Assembly (NCBI GenBank): GCA_034437795.1
Contig: DAOTTI010000010.1
Location: 1-22,015, forward strand
Length of the DNA: 22,015 nt
DNA from: DAOTTI01 sp034437795
Lineage (GTDB): Bacteria > Chloroflexota > UBA11872 > UBA12225
Direction of reading: 5' to 3'
In this document: positions 7,422-14,880 of the stretch, one piece after another
Layout of the letters: each line of letters begins with the position of its first letter
How positions within the stretch are numbered: position 1 is the first letter of the stretch
Notes under the pieces: generated by a model
The model's input: only the letters and a program-made list of their open reading frames with translations
Databases searched by the model: none
What the model was told of the DNA's origin: nothing
Translations under genes and position numbers: made by a program

Positions 7422-8000
7422 TGGCCCACCTCCCGCAGGGCACCACGGCAAGGGGTGTGCCGCCTGTGGCGCCGAGCCTCGCGATCTTCCGAGGGGGAGG
7501 CGCGAGCGGGAAAACTGCATAGCACAGCAGGGAAATGGGGTGTACGCTAGCCCGGATCCTTCGTGAGCGGAGCCCTCACCCTCTCCCGTAGAGAGACGAC
7601 TCGTCGCTGGCCGTGACGAATCGGGGACCGGTGTCTTGTCAAGCGGCCTGTGTGGGCGAGCGAGCAGGCGCTTGAACGGTGCGGATGCCGCCGGAGAGAG
7701 CACCGGCGGGGCACGCGCCCTCGCGTGTGGCCCTGAGCTCATCCAGCGGAAAGGCAAGAAGCATGATGAACGACCAGCCAGGGCAGGCGCCGGTGAAGCG
7801 AGCCGGCTCGTTCATGCCTTGTCGGCGGCTCCCGGGGCATCGCCCTCCAGGAGTACGGGCCGGAACGCTTCGAGTACGGGCTCTCCCGTGGCTTGCCGGC
7901 GCGCCACTGGGGCGTGGACGAGTATCCGAAGGCGACGCGTCGCCCTCACTCCTTGCCGAACAGCCGAGGCAACGCTTCGCCGGCCGGGATGGTTCCTGAC
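7422..8000. other. Gap with one repeat element and weak open frames
   Basis: It contains a copy of the palindromic element at 7566-7598. From about 7803 the frame of the following small gene stays open upstream and reads ALQEYGPERFEYGLSRGLPA and RHWGVDEYP, which looks protein-like. I find no start signal for it and recognise no family, so it may be a decayed 5' portion of the 8001-8264 gene or chance. Nothing else is supported. Confidence 0.5.
7566..7598 (+). repeat. GGAGCCCTCACCC palindromic element
   Basis: The sequence GAGCGGAGCCCTCACCCTCT is followed by CCCGTAGAGAGACGA. It has the family core followed by a short imperfect CTCTC/GAGAG hairpin and is a shortened copy compared with those at 9906 and 9951. 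Confidence 0.75.
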
Positions 8001-8264
8001 ATGAAGATGACGCAAGCGATGACGGAACTAGGGTTGGAACCGGAAGCGCTACACGCGCGCGTACGGGGGCGGCTCCAGGCGGCGGTGGTCGTCTGCTCCT
8101 GGTGTGATGAGCATGGCCGGCCCCACGCGGCGGCGCGTCCCCTCACGGCACGCCACTGGACGCGCGTGTCGCACGACTTCTCGCGAGCGGCCACCAGGGC
8201 TGGCCTGGCCTCCCACGGCGTGTGCCCGGCCTGCCTGCCGCTCCTGGCCCGGCAGCCGGCTTGA
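8001..8264 (+). CDS. Small Cys-motif protein with CSWC ... SHGVCPAC
   Basis: 87 residues. After a helical N-terminus (MTQAMTELGLEPEALHARVRG) it has VVVCSWCDEHG and, 35 residues later, SHGVCPACLPLL. This matches the short module CAWCKxIRD ... SHGICPEC that I know as a C-terminal tail of many bacterial signalling proteins such as response regulators; two CxxC-type pairs suggest metal binding or redox sensing. Here it appears as a free-standing small protein. The start is uncertain: ATGs at 7989, 8001 and 8007 are in frame, none with a strong ribosome site, and the frame is open further upstream. It may therefore be a stand-alone adaptor or the surviving end of a larger gene. Confidence 0.6.
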   Translation: MKMTQAMTELGLEPEALHARVRGRLQAAVVVCSWCDEHGRPHAAARPLTARHWTRVSHDFSRAATRAGLASHGVCPACLPLLARQPA

Positions 8265-8881
8265 TGGCGAGAGGATACGCTGCCGCCGGCCCAGGCTTCC
8301 CGTCGGCGGCGGCATGACCGCAGGGAGCGGGAGCGGCCTGCTGCGTACGCTGATCGTGAGGCAGGCGGGTCAGCCGCGGCGCTGCGCCAGACGGGATGAA
8401 CTGGCGGCCTGAAGCGGGAACCGCCGCGCGAGAACGGCCGGAAAGGATGGAAGCCGGGGCCACCGTCCCCGACCTTCGCGGGCACTCCGACGAAGAAGGA
8501 ACGCATGGCCACCTCCACCGGACCGGCCGCGTTCATGGCCCTCCCCTCAGGAGCAGATCCTTGCCAGCGGCAGGCACACCTTCAGCGCCTACCCGCTACG
8601 CGTGGCTCAGGGACGAGCCGGGGCGGAGCAGAGGCGGGGAACGCTACCCTAGTGCACCATCAGGCCAGCGACCTGGCATGGCTTTCCCTGGTGCGCGGGC
8701 TGGCATTCCCGAAGAGGTTGCCCGCGAAAGCATGAGATCACTTATGGCCGGCGAGGACTTCCGTCTCCCAAAGAGAGCGTTAAGGTGACGGCTCCGCCTC
8801 AGAACCCAGGCTACGGATCCGCTGGTAAGTTCGTGCAGGAAAGGGACCGCCGAGATCGAGGGTTCGCCCACCGCGTCTGGA
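8265..8881. other. Gap with repeat element; one doubtful 76-codon ORF
   Basis: An ORF at 8505-8735 (+) begins MATSTGPAAFMALPSGAD with AAGAAGGAA 5 nt upstream, but the rest is composition-driven and matches no family I know, so it is not called as a gene. A palindromic element copy lies at 8764-8796. The gap separates the Cys-motif gene from a minus-strand TPR relic. Confidence 0.5.
8764..8796 (-). repeat. GGAGCCCTCACCC palindromic element, degenerate copy
   Basis: TCTCCCAAAGAGAGCG is followed by TTAAGGTGACGGCTCCG. It retains the CTCTC-AAA-GAGAG type hairpin and the complement of the core (GGTGACGGCTCC instead of GGTGAGGGCTCC). Confidence 0.65.
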
Positions 8882-9289
8882 TCAGCGGCCGCGGCAGACC
8901 TTCTCCTTGAGAAGGGCGCCCGCCCGTGGCAGGTCGCCCCGCTCCAGCGCCACCTGGCCCAGGCGGTGCTGCGCCCAGGCGGTCCCCTCCGGCTGATCGA
9001 GGTCGCGAAACAGGCGCAAGCACTCTTCGTCGACGGCCTCGGCCTGCGCGTGCTTGCCCTGGGAACGCGGCGCCCCGTCTGCATCGCTTGGCGTCCAGCC
9101 GTTCGGCGCCCAGTCGTTTGGCGCCCAGGAAGGCGCGTCACGCCGGCCGAGCTCGCGGAGCAGGGCCACCGCGACGGCGGCTAGGCGCTCGTCCAGCGGC
9201 GCCAGCGCCGCCTGCGCCCCGCGTGAAACGTACCCAGCACCTGGGAGCGCCGCCGCCGTCGCCGGCCGGCAACCGGACCTTGCCCCCAT
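8882..9289 (-). pseudogene. TPR-repeat protein fragment (likely relic of a larger regulator)
   Basis: The frame codes for 135 residues, part of which is clearly TPR-like: ECLRLFRDLDQPEGTAWAQ followed by HRLGQVALERGDLPRAGALL, with a preceding helix LAAVAVALLRELGRRD. Such repeats are usual in large LuxR/AfsR-type ATPase regulators and come in long series, whereas here only one or two survive before a stop. Between them sits APSWAPNDWAPNGWTP, coded by a small tandem duplication around 9090-9135. There is no good ribosome site at the 9289 ATG. A short genuine TPR protein is possible but less likely than decay. Confidence 0.5.
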
Positions 9290-9311
9290 CGCCCCACTCC
9301 CGCGGGCGCAG

Positions 9312-9554
9312 CTACACGCGTACGTCGACGATGCCGCCTCCGGCCACCGCTCCTGTCCGCGCCGGCGCCGCGCCGTCGGTTCGCCGGCCGGCGGGCTCCC
9401 ACCACACGCCCCGGCGCCGGTGCAGGCGCGGCCGGACCCCGTGGTTGGGAGCGCGGTAGACGGGCATGACGCGCTCGAAAGGCGACTCCGGCGGAATGAG
9501 CGGTCGGACGGTCATGGCGGCCCTGTGTACCGGCCCATAGTGGGGCAGGTGCAT
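9312..9554 (-). CDS. Possible small protein of unknown function
   Basis: 80 codons with GC-rich third positions, reading MHLPHYGPVHRAAMTVRPLI, then PPESPFERVMPVYRAPNHGV, then an Arg/Trp-rich RRRGVWWEPAGRR. The segment up to WWEPAG looks protein-like, but no convincing ribosome site precedes either ATG (9554 or 9515). It resembles no family I know. It lies just upstream of the TPR relic on the same strand and could belong to the same decayed locus. Confidence 0.3.
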   Translation of the reverse strand: MHLPHYGPVHRAAMTVRPLIPPESPFERVMPVYRAPNHGVRPRLHRRRGVWWEPAGRRTDGAAPARTGAVAGGGIVDVRV

Positions 9555-9640
9555 CGGTAAGGGCGTCGCGACCAGGTTGAGACCTGGTTGCGGCGGGCGG
9601 GAGGGAGGACAGACCGCACCCTGCTGGCCCTACCCTGTCC

Positions 9641-9714
9641 GACGCGGGGACGCGGGGACAGGGCGAAGAGACCTCCCCTGGCCCCCGCCCCGACGCGGGG
9701 ACGCGGGGACAGGG
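9641..9714 (+). repeat. Exact 23-bp direct repeat of GACGCGGGG type, two copies
   Basis: GACGCGGGGACGCGGGGACA followed by GGG occurs at 9641-9663 and again at 9692-9714 without mismatch. Each copy itself consists of two ACGCGGGG units. A looser relative (GACACAGAGACACGGGACGC) lies at 17066-17105. Confidence 0.85.
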
Positions 9715-9905
9715 AGACGCGGAGAGGGGAACGACGGCCAAGGGCGGAGGATCTGACCCACGATGGCTGCGCCGCTCATGCTCCGGTGCGTCGCCCCGCG
9801 CTGTGGGGGCCGCGGAGGCCCCCGGAAGTGGTGGGCGTACCGCCGAGGCGCAGCGGCCTTCGGCACGAACGTGCCGGCGAGGACATTGCGCGAATTATGT
9901 GGATG

Positions 9906-10011
9906 CGGAGCCCTCACCCTCGCTCTCTCCCAACGAGAGGGGACCTGTCAAGGAGCCCTCACCTCAACCCTCTCCCAGAGGGAGGAGGACAGTGGAGCCC
10001 TCACCGTGGCC
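9906..10011 (+). repeat. Three consecutive GGAGCCCTCACC palindromic elements
   Basis: Copy one (9906-9943) has GGAGCCCTCACCCT and the imperfect stem CTCTC-CCAAC-GAGAG. Copy two (9951-9990) has GGAGCCCTCACCTCAACCCT and the stem CCTCTCCC-AGA-GGGAGGAGG. Copy three (9994-10011) is only the core GGAGCCCTCACCGTGGCC. The clustered, same-orientation copies suggest local amplification. Confidence 0.8.
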
Positions 10012-10094
10012 ACCGTGCCCGCCGGAGGCGGGACGACCGCACAGAGGACGACCAGAGCGAGCGGGAACGGAGCGCCAGCGATGAAGGATCGGGG

Positions 10095-11471
10095 CTAGCC
10101 GGCCGGTTGGGGCTGGCGGCGGATCAGGTCTTCCAGCTCGCGCCTGGCGGCCTCCATCGCGGCCGGCACCGACTGCTCGCCCCGCGTCGCGCTGGCGAAG
10201 TGCCGGTTGAAGATGGCCGACGCCTCGTTTATAGCGACGTACTGCGGGATAAAGCGCGCCATCTTGGGGTCGCTCAGCACGTCGGCGAAGGTCTTGTTCG
10301 CCGACGCTGACTCGAGCGCGGGGATAGTGGTGTCGGTGTAGGATGGGTGCCGCGTCGCCGACTTGCGCGACGGGCAGGCCCCCTGCTGCACCGTGGAGCG
10401 GATGATCTGGGCTTCGGTCCCCGTCAGGAACTTCAGGAACTCCCAGGCGGCGTCGGGACGCTTGTTGTTGCGGGCGATGCCGAGGTGCCCGGCCGCGTTG
10501 AGGGTGGTGGAGGCGCCGGTGCGGGGAGAACGCGGGAAGGGCACGACGTTGAACGTGAACGAGGTCACCTGCCTGAGGTTGCCGAAGAAGCCGCGGTTGG
10601 CGTTCCACATCCCCACCTTGCCCGCTACCTCGGGATTAGCTCCCAGGCTGACGCCCGGGCTCGTCGTCGCCACGCCGTGGCGCAGGATCAGGTCGGCCAG
10701 GAACTGGAGCGCCTCCAGCGCCGCCGGCTCGGTGAGGCGGACCTGCTTGAAGTCGGGGCTGAACATGTCGGCGCCGTTGCTCCATAGCCAGAGCCAGAAC
10801 TGGTTGGTCCCGCCGGCGGGGATCGCGCCGGCCTGGATGACCTGGCCGCCACCGTCCTTGACGGTGAGGCGGCGGGCCGCGTCGAGGTAGTCGGTCCAAG
10901 TCCACGTCGCCTTTGGGGCCGGCATCCCGGCCTGCTGGAAGAGGGTCAGGTTGTAGTACGTCAGGAGCGCGCAGCCGTCGGCGGTCAGCCCTACCTGCCT
11001 GCCCAGCCATCTGCCGCCGGCCAGGTGCGACGGGAAGAAGTCGTTCGCGTCCACCTCCCTCGCATCGCGCTTCATGTAGGGGTCGAGCACGAGCAGCATA
11101 CCTGCATGGGCCATGGCCGGCAGGGGCTCCTGGCCGACGAGGAAGACATCCGGCGCCGACTCGCCGGCGATCATCGCCGTGAGCTTGGCCTCCCACGCCT
11201 CGCCCTGGGCCAAGGCCGGGGCCTCAAACCGGCCTGTGAAGCGGGTCTGTTTGGCGTTGAAGGCGGCCGCCTGCGCGTTATAGGCGTCGGCCGCCGCCTG
11301 GTTGGCCGGGCGCATGAAGACGACTTCCACCGGCGACCCGCTGGCGTCCCTGGACGGCGCCGCCTGGCCGCCGAGGCGACATGCCCCAAGCGGCGTGGCC
11401 GCGCCCGCGGCACCAAGCGCCAGCACGCGGCGCCGGCTGGCGCGGCGCGCCTGCGCCTGTCGATTATCCAT
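10095..11471 (-). CDS. ABC-type extracellular solute-binding lipoprotein (family 1)
   Basis: 458 residues, the usual size for sugar-type binding proteins. The N-terminus has ASRRRVLALGAAG (11-23) and a lipobox LGAC with Cys31, i.e. a lipoprotein signal with a twin-arginine-like start. The mature part reads VEVVFMRPANQAAADAYNAQ, then AMIAGESAPDVFLVGQEPLP and later GKVGMWNANRGFF, AGHLGIARNNKRPDAAWEFL and KFLTGTEAQ, all characteristic of family 1 solute-binding proteins. The role is capture of a solute, probably a carbohydrate or its derivative, outside the membrane for an ABC importer. ATG 11471 has GGAGGA 6 nt upstream; a possible -10 box TTATAG lies at 11521-11516. No permease or importer ATPase gene is adjacent, so it is an orphan here. 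It is divergent from the sulfatase operon, which suggests co-regulation. Confidence 0.93.
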   Translation of the reverse strand: MDNRQAQARRASRRRVLALGAAGAATPLGACRLGGQAAPSRDASGSPVEVVFMRPANQAAADAYNAQAAAFNAKQTRFTGRFEAPALAQGEAWEAKLTAMIAGESAPDVFLVGQEPLPAMAHAGMLLVLDPYMKRDAREVDANDFFPSHLAGGRWLGRQVGLTADGCALLTYYNLTLFQQAGMPAPKATWTWTDYLDAARRLTVKDGGGQVIQAGAIPAGGTNQFWLWLWSNGADMFSPDFKQVRLTEPAALEALQFLADLILRHGVATTSPGVSLGANPEVAGKVGMWNANRGFFGNLRQVTSFTFNVVPFPRSPRTGASTTLNAAGHLGIARNNKRPDAAWEFLKFLTGTEAQIIRSTVQQGACPSRKSATRHPSYTDTTIPALESASANKTFADVLSDPKMARFIPQYVAINEASAIFNRHFASATRGEQSVPAAMEAARRELEDLIRRQPQPAG

Positions 11472-11693
11472 CGAAGTCCTCCATCTCCGGCAAGCCCGGT
11501 ACTGGCGTGTAGATGCTATAACACACGTCCCCGGACGAGCACAGTGTAGGCGAACTGGTTGCGCAGGCGAGGTGCGGTGGCCGATGTACCGCTGGTACCG
11601 CCCGCGGCGGTGCGGATCCTCGCGCATGGCGCCGGGACGGGAGAGAGATCGCCCTCCGCGGCTGGAGCCGGTGGCGCCGCGGTGGCGTCGGTG

Positions 11694-11763
11694 GCGCGGC
11701 AGTGAGAGAGCTAGCGGCGTGACGAACGTAGTGGTAGTGAAAGAGCAAGTGGGGTGACGAACG
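11694..11763 (+). repeat. Imperfect 35-bp tandem duplication covering a sulfatase start
   Basis: Positions 11694-11728 and 11729-11763 match at 27 of 35 bases and both end in GGTGACGAAC or CGTGACGAAC. The second copy contains the GTG start (11754) and first codons of the sulfatase; the first contains an equivalent GTG ACG AAC at 11719. The translation start region has therefore been duplicated. Confidence 0.8.
11719..11757 (+). other. 12-codon mini-ORF ending on the sulfatase start codon
   Basis: GTG at 11719 opens a frame reading MTNVVVVKEQVG and stops at TGA 11755-11757, which overlaps the sulfatase GTG start as GTGA. It begins with the same MTN as the sulfatase. Upstream GTGAGAGAG could act as a weak ribosome site. 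It could serve translational coupling, or be merely a by-product of the duplication. Confidence 0.4.
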
Positions 11764-13208
11764 AACTGGCCTTCCGGCCGAACTTCCTGTTCTTCTTTCC
11801 GGACCAGCACCGGCCGGACTGGGTACCCTGGAAGGAGTGGTGGGGCTCGGCCGCGGGAAGCTCAGTCGCCCGCCAGGACCTGCCGCTGCGCATGCCCAAC
11901 CTGGCGCGGATCGCGGCGCGGGGTGTGCGGTTCACGCGCGCCGTGTGCCCGTCGCCCCTGTGCGCGCCGTCGCGGGCGTGTCTCGCCTCCGGCCGCGAAT
12001 ACGAGCGCTGCGGCGTGCCCGGCAACCAGGCGGATTACCCGCTCGACCAGCCGACCTACTACCAGGCGCTCCGCGCTGCCGGCTACCGCGTGGCGGGGGT
12101 CGGCAAGTTTGACCTGCACAAGGCGACGCTGGACTGGGGGCTGGACGGCTCGCGCCTGCTCAAGGAGTGGGGCTTCACTGAGGGGATCGACAACGAAGGG
12201 AAGCTAGACGCCATCGCCAGCTATCTGGGGGCGCGGCGCCTGGGCGACCAGACGTCCCCCGGCGCGCGGGGCACGCCCCGTGGCCCGTACATGGCCTACC
12301 TCCAACGCCGCGGCCTGGCCGAGACGCACGTGACCGATTTCCAGGGCCGGCGCGGGCCGCACGGTCACTACCGGACGCATCCCACGCCCCTGCCCGACGA
12401 CGCCTATTGCGACAACTGGATCGCGGAGAATGGCCTGCGCTTCCTACGCGCCTTCCCTCCGGGTCAGCCCTGGCACCTGGTGGTGAACTTCACCGGCCCA
12501 CACAGCCCGATGGACGTCACGGCGGCGATGCACGCCCGCTGGCAGGGGGTCCGCTTCCCGCCGCCGGTAACCGAGGCGCCGCTGGACCAGGAGGCGCGGG
12601 AAGGGCACCAGGCCATCCGCCAGAACTACGCCGCGATGCTGGAGAACATCGATCGGCAGATCGGGCGCTTCCTGGACGTGGTGCGCGAGCGCGGCGAGCT
12701 GGAGCGCACCGTGATCGTCTATTCCAGCGACCACGGCGAGATGCTCGGCGATCACGGACGCTGGGGCAAGAGCACCTTCTACCAGCCATCGGTGGGTGTC
12801 CCGCTGGTGGTGGCCGGGCCAGGGATCCAACAGGGCGTAGCGAGCGACGCGCTGGTCTCGACGCACGACCTGGCCGCGACCTTCCTGGACCTGGCTGGGC
12901 TGCCACCCCTGCCGGGCATGGATAGCCAGTCGCTGGCGCCGGTGCTCGCCGGCCGGGCGGCGAGCCACCGGCCGTACGTGCGGTCGGGGCTTGACCCGTG
13001 GCGGATGGTCTTCGACGGGCGCTACAAGCTCGTGCGCGGGGTGCCTGGCCACCGCGGAGGGGGCGTGGCGCCACAGCTGTTCGATCTGGCGGAGGACCCC
13101 TGGGAGATGCGCGACCTTGCGGGAGAGCGTCCGGCTGAGGTGGCGCGCCTGGCGGCGCTGCTGACGGCGGATGCCCGGGTAAGCAGAGCGAGCGAGGAGG
13201 AAGGATGA
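11754..13208 (+). CDS. Sulfatase (family S1, formylglycine-dependent) 1
   Basis: 484 residues. The catalytic site is PLCAPSRACLASG with Cys70 in CxPSR, the canonical motif converted to formylglycine by the sulfatase-modifying enzyme. The N-terminal metal ligand region is NFLFFFPDQHRPDW (Asp17) and the second metal site is SSDHGEMLGDHG (Asp326, His327). The sequence GVGKFDLHK is the usual Lys-containing active-site strand, and QLFDLAEDPWEMRDLAGE is the usual C-terminal signature. The enzyme hydrolyses sulfate esters, or possibly phosphonate/phosphate esters in related members; no signal peptide is visible, so it is probably cytoplasmic. GTG 11754 starts within a duplicated region and has only a weak GGGG ribosome site. 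The stop overlaps the next mini-gene as ATGA. The exact substrate is unknown. Confidence 0.95.
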   Translation: MTNELAFRPNFLFFFPDQHRPDWVPWKEWWGSAAGSSVARQDLPLRMPNLARIAARGVRFTRAVCPSPLCAPSRACLASGREYERCGVPGNQADYPLDQPTYYQALRAAGYRVAGVGKFDLHKATLDWGLDGSRLLKEWGFTEGIDNEGKLDAIASYLGARRLGDQTSPGARGTPRGPYMAYLQRRGLAETHVTDFQGRRGPHGHYRTHPTPLPDDAYCDNWIAENGLRFLRAFPPGQPWHLVVNFTGPHSPMDVTAAMHARWQGVRFPPPVTEAPLDQEAREGHQAIRQNYAAMLENIDRQIGRFLDVVRERGELERTVIVYSSDHGEMLGDHGRWGKSTFYQPSVGVPLVVAGPGIQQGVASDALVSTHDLAATFLDLAGLPPLPGMDSQSLAPVLAGRAASHRPYVRSGLDPWRMVFDGRYKLVRGVPGHRGGGVAPQLFDLAEDPWEMRDLAGERPAEVARLAALLTADARVSRASEEEG

Positions 13209-13306
13209 TGGCAGCGATAGCGATGCAGCGGCTCATCCTGCTCGTGCCTCTCCGGCGGGGCCACCAGGAGGAGGAACGGTGATGGCGGCGATGGCGACGG
13301 AGCGGC
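13194..13306 (+). repeat. Duplicated translation start region between the two sulfatases (74-bp offset)
   Basis: Positions 13194-13232 and 13268-13306 match at 33 of 39 bases, including GAGGAGGAA, the TGATGG start area and the GCGAT-GCGA stretch that follows. The first copy opens a 25-codon ORF; the second starts sulfatase 2. The offset of 74 bp equals that of the duplicated PhyH tail at 18473/18547. Confidence 0.85.
13205..13282 (+). CDS. 25-residue coupled mini-gene, probable decayed copy of a sulfatase N-terminus
   Basis: ATG 13205 overlaps the sulfatase 1 stop as ATGA, is preceded by GAGGAGGAAGG, and the frame ends at TGA 13280-13282, overlapping the GTGATG start of sulfatase 2. The peptide begins MMAAIAMQRLILLVPL and ends in a charged tail. 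It aligns with MAAMATERRPNVLLIITDDH of sulfatase 2 (MAA, then a hydrophobic VLLII-like run), so it seems to be a duplicated and decayed N-terminus. With a strong ribosome site and overlaps at both ends it is probably translated and may couple the two sulfatases. Whether the peptide has a role of its own is unknown. Confidence 0.4.
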   Translation: MMAAIAMQRLILLVPLRRGHQEEER

Positions 13307-14694
13307 GCCCCAACGTCCTGCTGATCATCACCGACGACCACCGCTACGGGGCGATCCGCGCGCAGGGCGACCCGACGGTGCAGACGCCGGCGCTCGACCG
13401 GCTGATGGCGCAGGGCGTGTCGTTCGAGCGGACCTACCACTTCGGCGGGCTGACGGGCGGTGTCTGCGTGCCGGCGCGCGCCTGCCTGATGGCGGGCGCC
13501 AACCCCTTCCGCGCGCTGGCCAGCAAGGACCTGGCCGACCACGAGGGCCTGCGCACGATCCACCCCGCCATGCCCACCCTGCCGGAGACCTTCCGCAGGG
13601 CCGGCTACCACACCTACCACATCGGCAAGTGGCACAACGATACCGCCAGCCTCCACCGCAGCTTCGCCGGCGGGGCCAAGATCTTCATCGGCGGCATGAG
13701 CGACCACTACCGCGTGCCGGTCTTCGACTACGATCCCACTGGCGCCTATCCGCGCGGGGCGCGGTACGAAGGGGACCGCCATTCCACGGAGCTGTTCGGC
13801 CAGGCGGCGGTGCAGTTCCTACGTGAGTACGACCAACCCGACCCGTTCTTCCTCTACCTGGCGTTCACGGCGCCGCACGATCCCCGTACCGCGCCGCCCG
13901 AGTACGCGGCCCGCTACTCACCGGCGGAGGTGCCACTGCCGCCCAACTTCCTGCCTGAGCACCCGTTCGATAACGGGGACCTGCGCACGCGCGACGAGTG
14001 CCTGGCGCCGTGGCCGCGCACGCCGGACGTGGTGCGGCGGCACCTTGCCGACTACTACGCCATGATCACGCACCTGGACACGTGGATCGGCATCGTGCTG
14101 GACGCGCTCCAGGAGACCGGCCACGCCGGCCACACCATCGTCGTCTACACCGCAGACCACGGCCTGGCGCTGGGCCAGCACGGGCTCTTTGGCAAGCAGA
14201 ACCTGTACGAGCACTCGGCACGCGTCCCCTGTATCCTGCGCGTGCCCGGGGTGGCGGGCGGCCGGCGGGTGAACGCGCTGACCTATACGCCGGACCTCTA
14301 TCCCACGCTGTGTGAGCTGGCGCGCGTGCCGGCACCGGTGACGGTCGAGATGCGCAGCCTGGTGCCGCTGCTGGACGGCGCGACCGGCTCGCACCGTCCC
14401 ATGGTCTGCCAGGTGTACAAGGACGTGCAGCGCATGGTCACCGATGGGCGCTGGAAGCTGATCCGCTACTACCGCTCGGCCGAGCGGCCGGACGCCGGCA
14501 CCGACGGCATCCAGCTCTTCGATCTGGCGGAGGATCCGTGGGAGACGCACGACCGCTCGGCCGATCCAGCCTGCGCGGCGCACGTCGAGCGCCTGGCGGC
14601 GACGCTGGCGGCGTGGCAGCGCGAGGCCAGCGACCCGATGGCGGACGTGCCGGTCCTGCCGGCCACCCCGCTCGGGCCACGTCGCGGCCCATAG
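13282..14694 (+). CDS. Sulfatase (family S1) 2, with CxPAR active-site motif
   Basis: 470 residues. The N-terminal metal motif is RRPNVLLIITDDHRYG (Asp18, Asp19). The active site GVCVPARACLMAG has Cys62 in CxPAR instead of CxPSR; the Cys, Pro and Arg needed for formylglycine formation are kept. IGKWH supplies the usual Lys and His, YTADHGLALGQHG the second metal site, and QLFDLAEDPWETHDRS the C-terminal signature shared with sulfatase 1. No signal peptide is seen. ATG 13282 is preceded by GGAGGAGGAA (spacing 6-7 nt); GTG 13279, one codon earlier, is an alternative. It follows sulfatase 1 through a 25-codon overlapping mini-gene, so the two are surely co-transcribed. Divergence between the two suggests different sulfate positions or substrates. 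Confidence 0.95.
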   Translation: MAAMATERRPNVLLIITDDHRYGAIRAQGDPTVQTPALDRLMAQGVSFERTYHFGGLTGGVCVPARACLMAGANPFRALASKDLADHEGLRTIHPAMPTLPETFRRAGYHTYHIGKWHNDTASLHRSFAGGAKIFIGGMSDHYRVPVFDYDPTGAYPRGARYEGDRHSTELFGQAAVQFLREYDQPDPFFLYLAFTAPHDPRTAPPEYAARYSPAEVPLPPNFLPEHPFDNGDLRTRDECLAPWPRTPDVVRRHLADYYAMITHLDTWIGIVLDALQETGHAGHTIVVYTADHGLALGQHGLFGKQNLYEHSARVPCILRVPGVAGGRRVNALTYTPDLYPTLCELARVPAPVTVEMRSLVPLLDGATGSHRPMVCQVYKDVQRMVTDGRWKLIRYYRSAERPDAGTDGIQLFDLAEDPWETHDRSADPACAAHVERLAATLAAWQREASDPMADVPVLPATPLGPRRGP

Positions 14695-14696
14695 CG

Positions 14697-14820
14697 CGGA
14701 GCCCTCACCCCAACCCTTCCCAAAGGGAGCCGGTGGCGCCACAGTCGTCCGACCGCGGCCGCGTGCTACCAGGGTTCACAGAGGCCCCCGCACCCCGGCT
14801 CTCTCCCGAAGGGAGACGGA
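14697..14820 (+). repeat. Two palindromic elements after the sulfatase operon
   Basis: The first (14697-14733) is CGGAGCCCTCACCCCAACCC followed by TTCCCAAAGGGAGCCGG. The second (14783-14820) keeps only a degenerate core (GCCCCCGCACCCCGG) and the stem CTCTCCC-GAA-GGGAGA-like. The first begins two bases after the stop of sulfatase 2 and could form a transcript-end hairpin. Confidence 0.75.
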
Positions 14821-14836
14821 GATGACGCCGGGCCCG

Positions 14837-14871
14837 CTGACTCTGACGTTAACGTCAGACTTTGCTACCAT
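14837..14871 (+). promoter_or_regulatory. 18-bp perfect palindrome with overlapping promoter before the ABC transporter
   Basis: TCTGACGTTAACGTCAGA (14842-14859) is a perfect palindrome. A -35-like CTGACG (14843-14848) and a -10-like TACCAT (14866-14871) are spaced 17 nt, so the dyad covers the -35 box and spacer. This placement and the GACGTNNACGTC form resemble operators of MerR-family regulators, but no regulator gene is in the window. Transcription from this -10 would begin within a few bases of the GTG at 14881, i.e. an almost leaderless mRNA. Confidence 0.6.
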
Positions 14872-14880
14872 TGGGGCAAG

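Larger units (their letters stand above)
9555..10094. other. Repeat-rich gap without a supported gene
   Basis: From left to right it holds a 23-bp exact direct repeat (9641 and 9692), a GC hairpin GGGGGCC-GCGGA-GGCCCCC (9805-9823), a 16-bp dyad CGGCACGAACGTGCCG (9861-9876) and three successive palindromic elements (9906-10011). Open frames here are shadows of these repeats. The hairpin could end transcription coming from the solute-binding protein gene on the minus strand, although it is about 270 bases past its stop. Confidence 0.65.

Noticed and set aside
8505..8735. 76-codon plus-strand ORF with a fair ribosome site
   Set aside because: The product has no recognisable structure, it runs through repeat-rich DNA and overlaps other open frames; evidence is insufficient for a gene call.
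9763..10098. Plus-strand ORF through the triple palindromic elements
   Set aside because: Its LTLALSQRE-like peptide is simply the translation of the repeat element.
11472..11810. N-terminal extension of the solute-binding protein by 113 codons
   Set aside because: The start at 11471 has a good ribosome site and is followed by a proper lipoprotein signal; the extension would run into the sulfatase and its duplicated start region.
12517..13782. 421-codon minus-strand open frame opposite the sulfatases
   Set aside because: It spans two verified plus-strand genes and their junction, has no family and no ribosome site.
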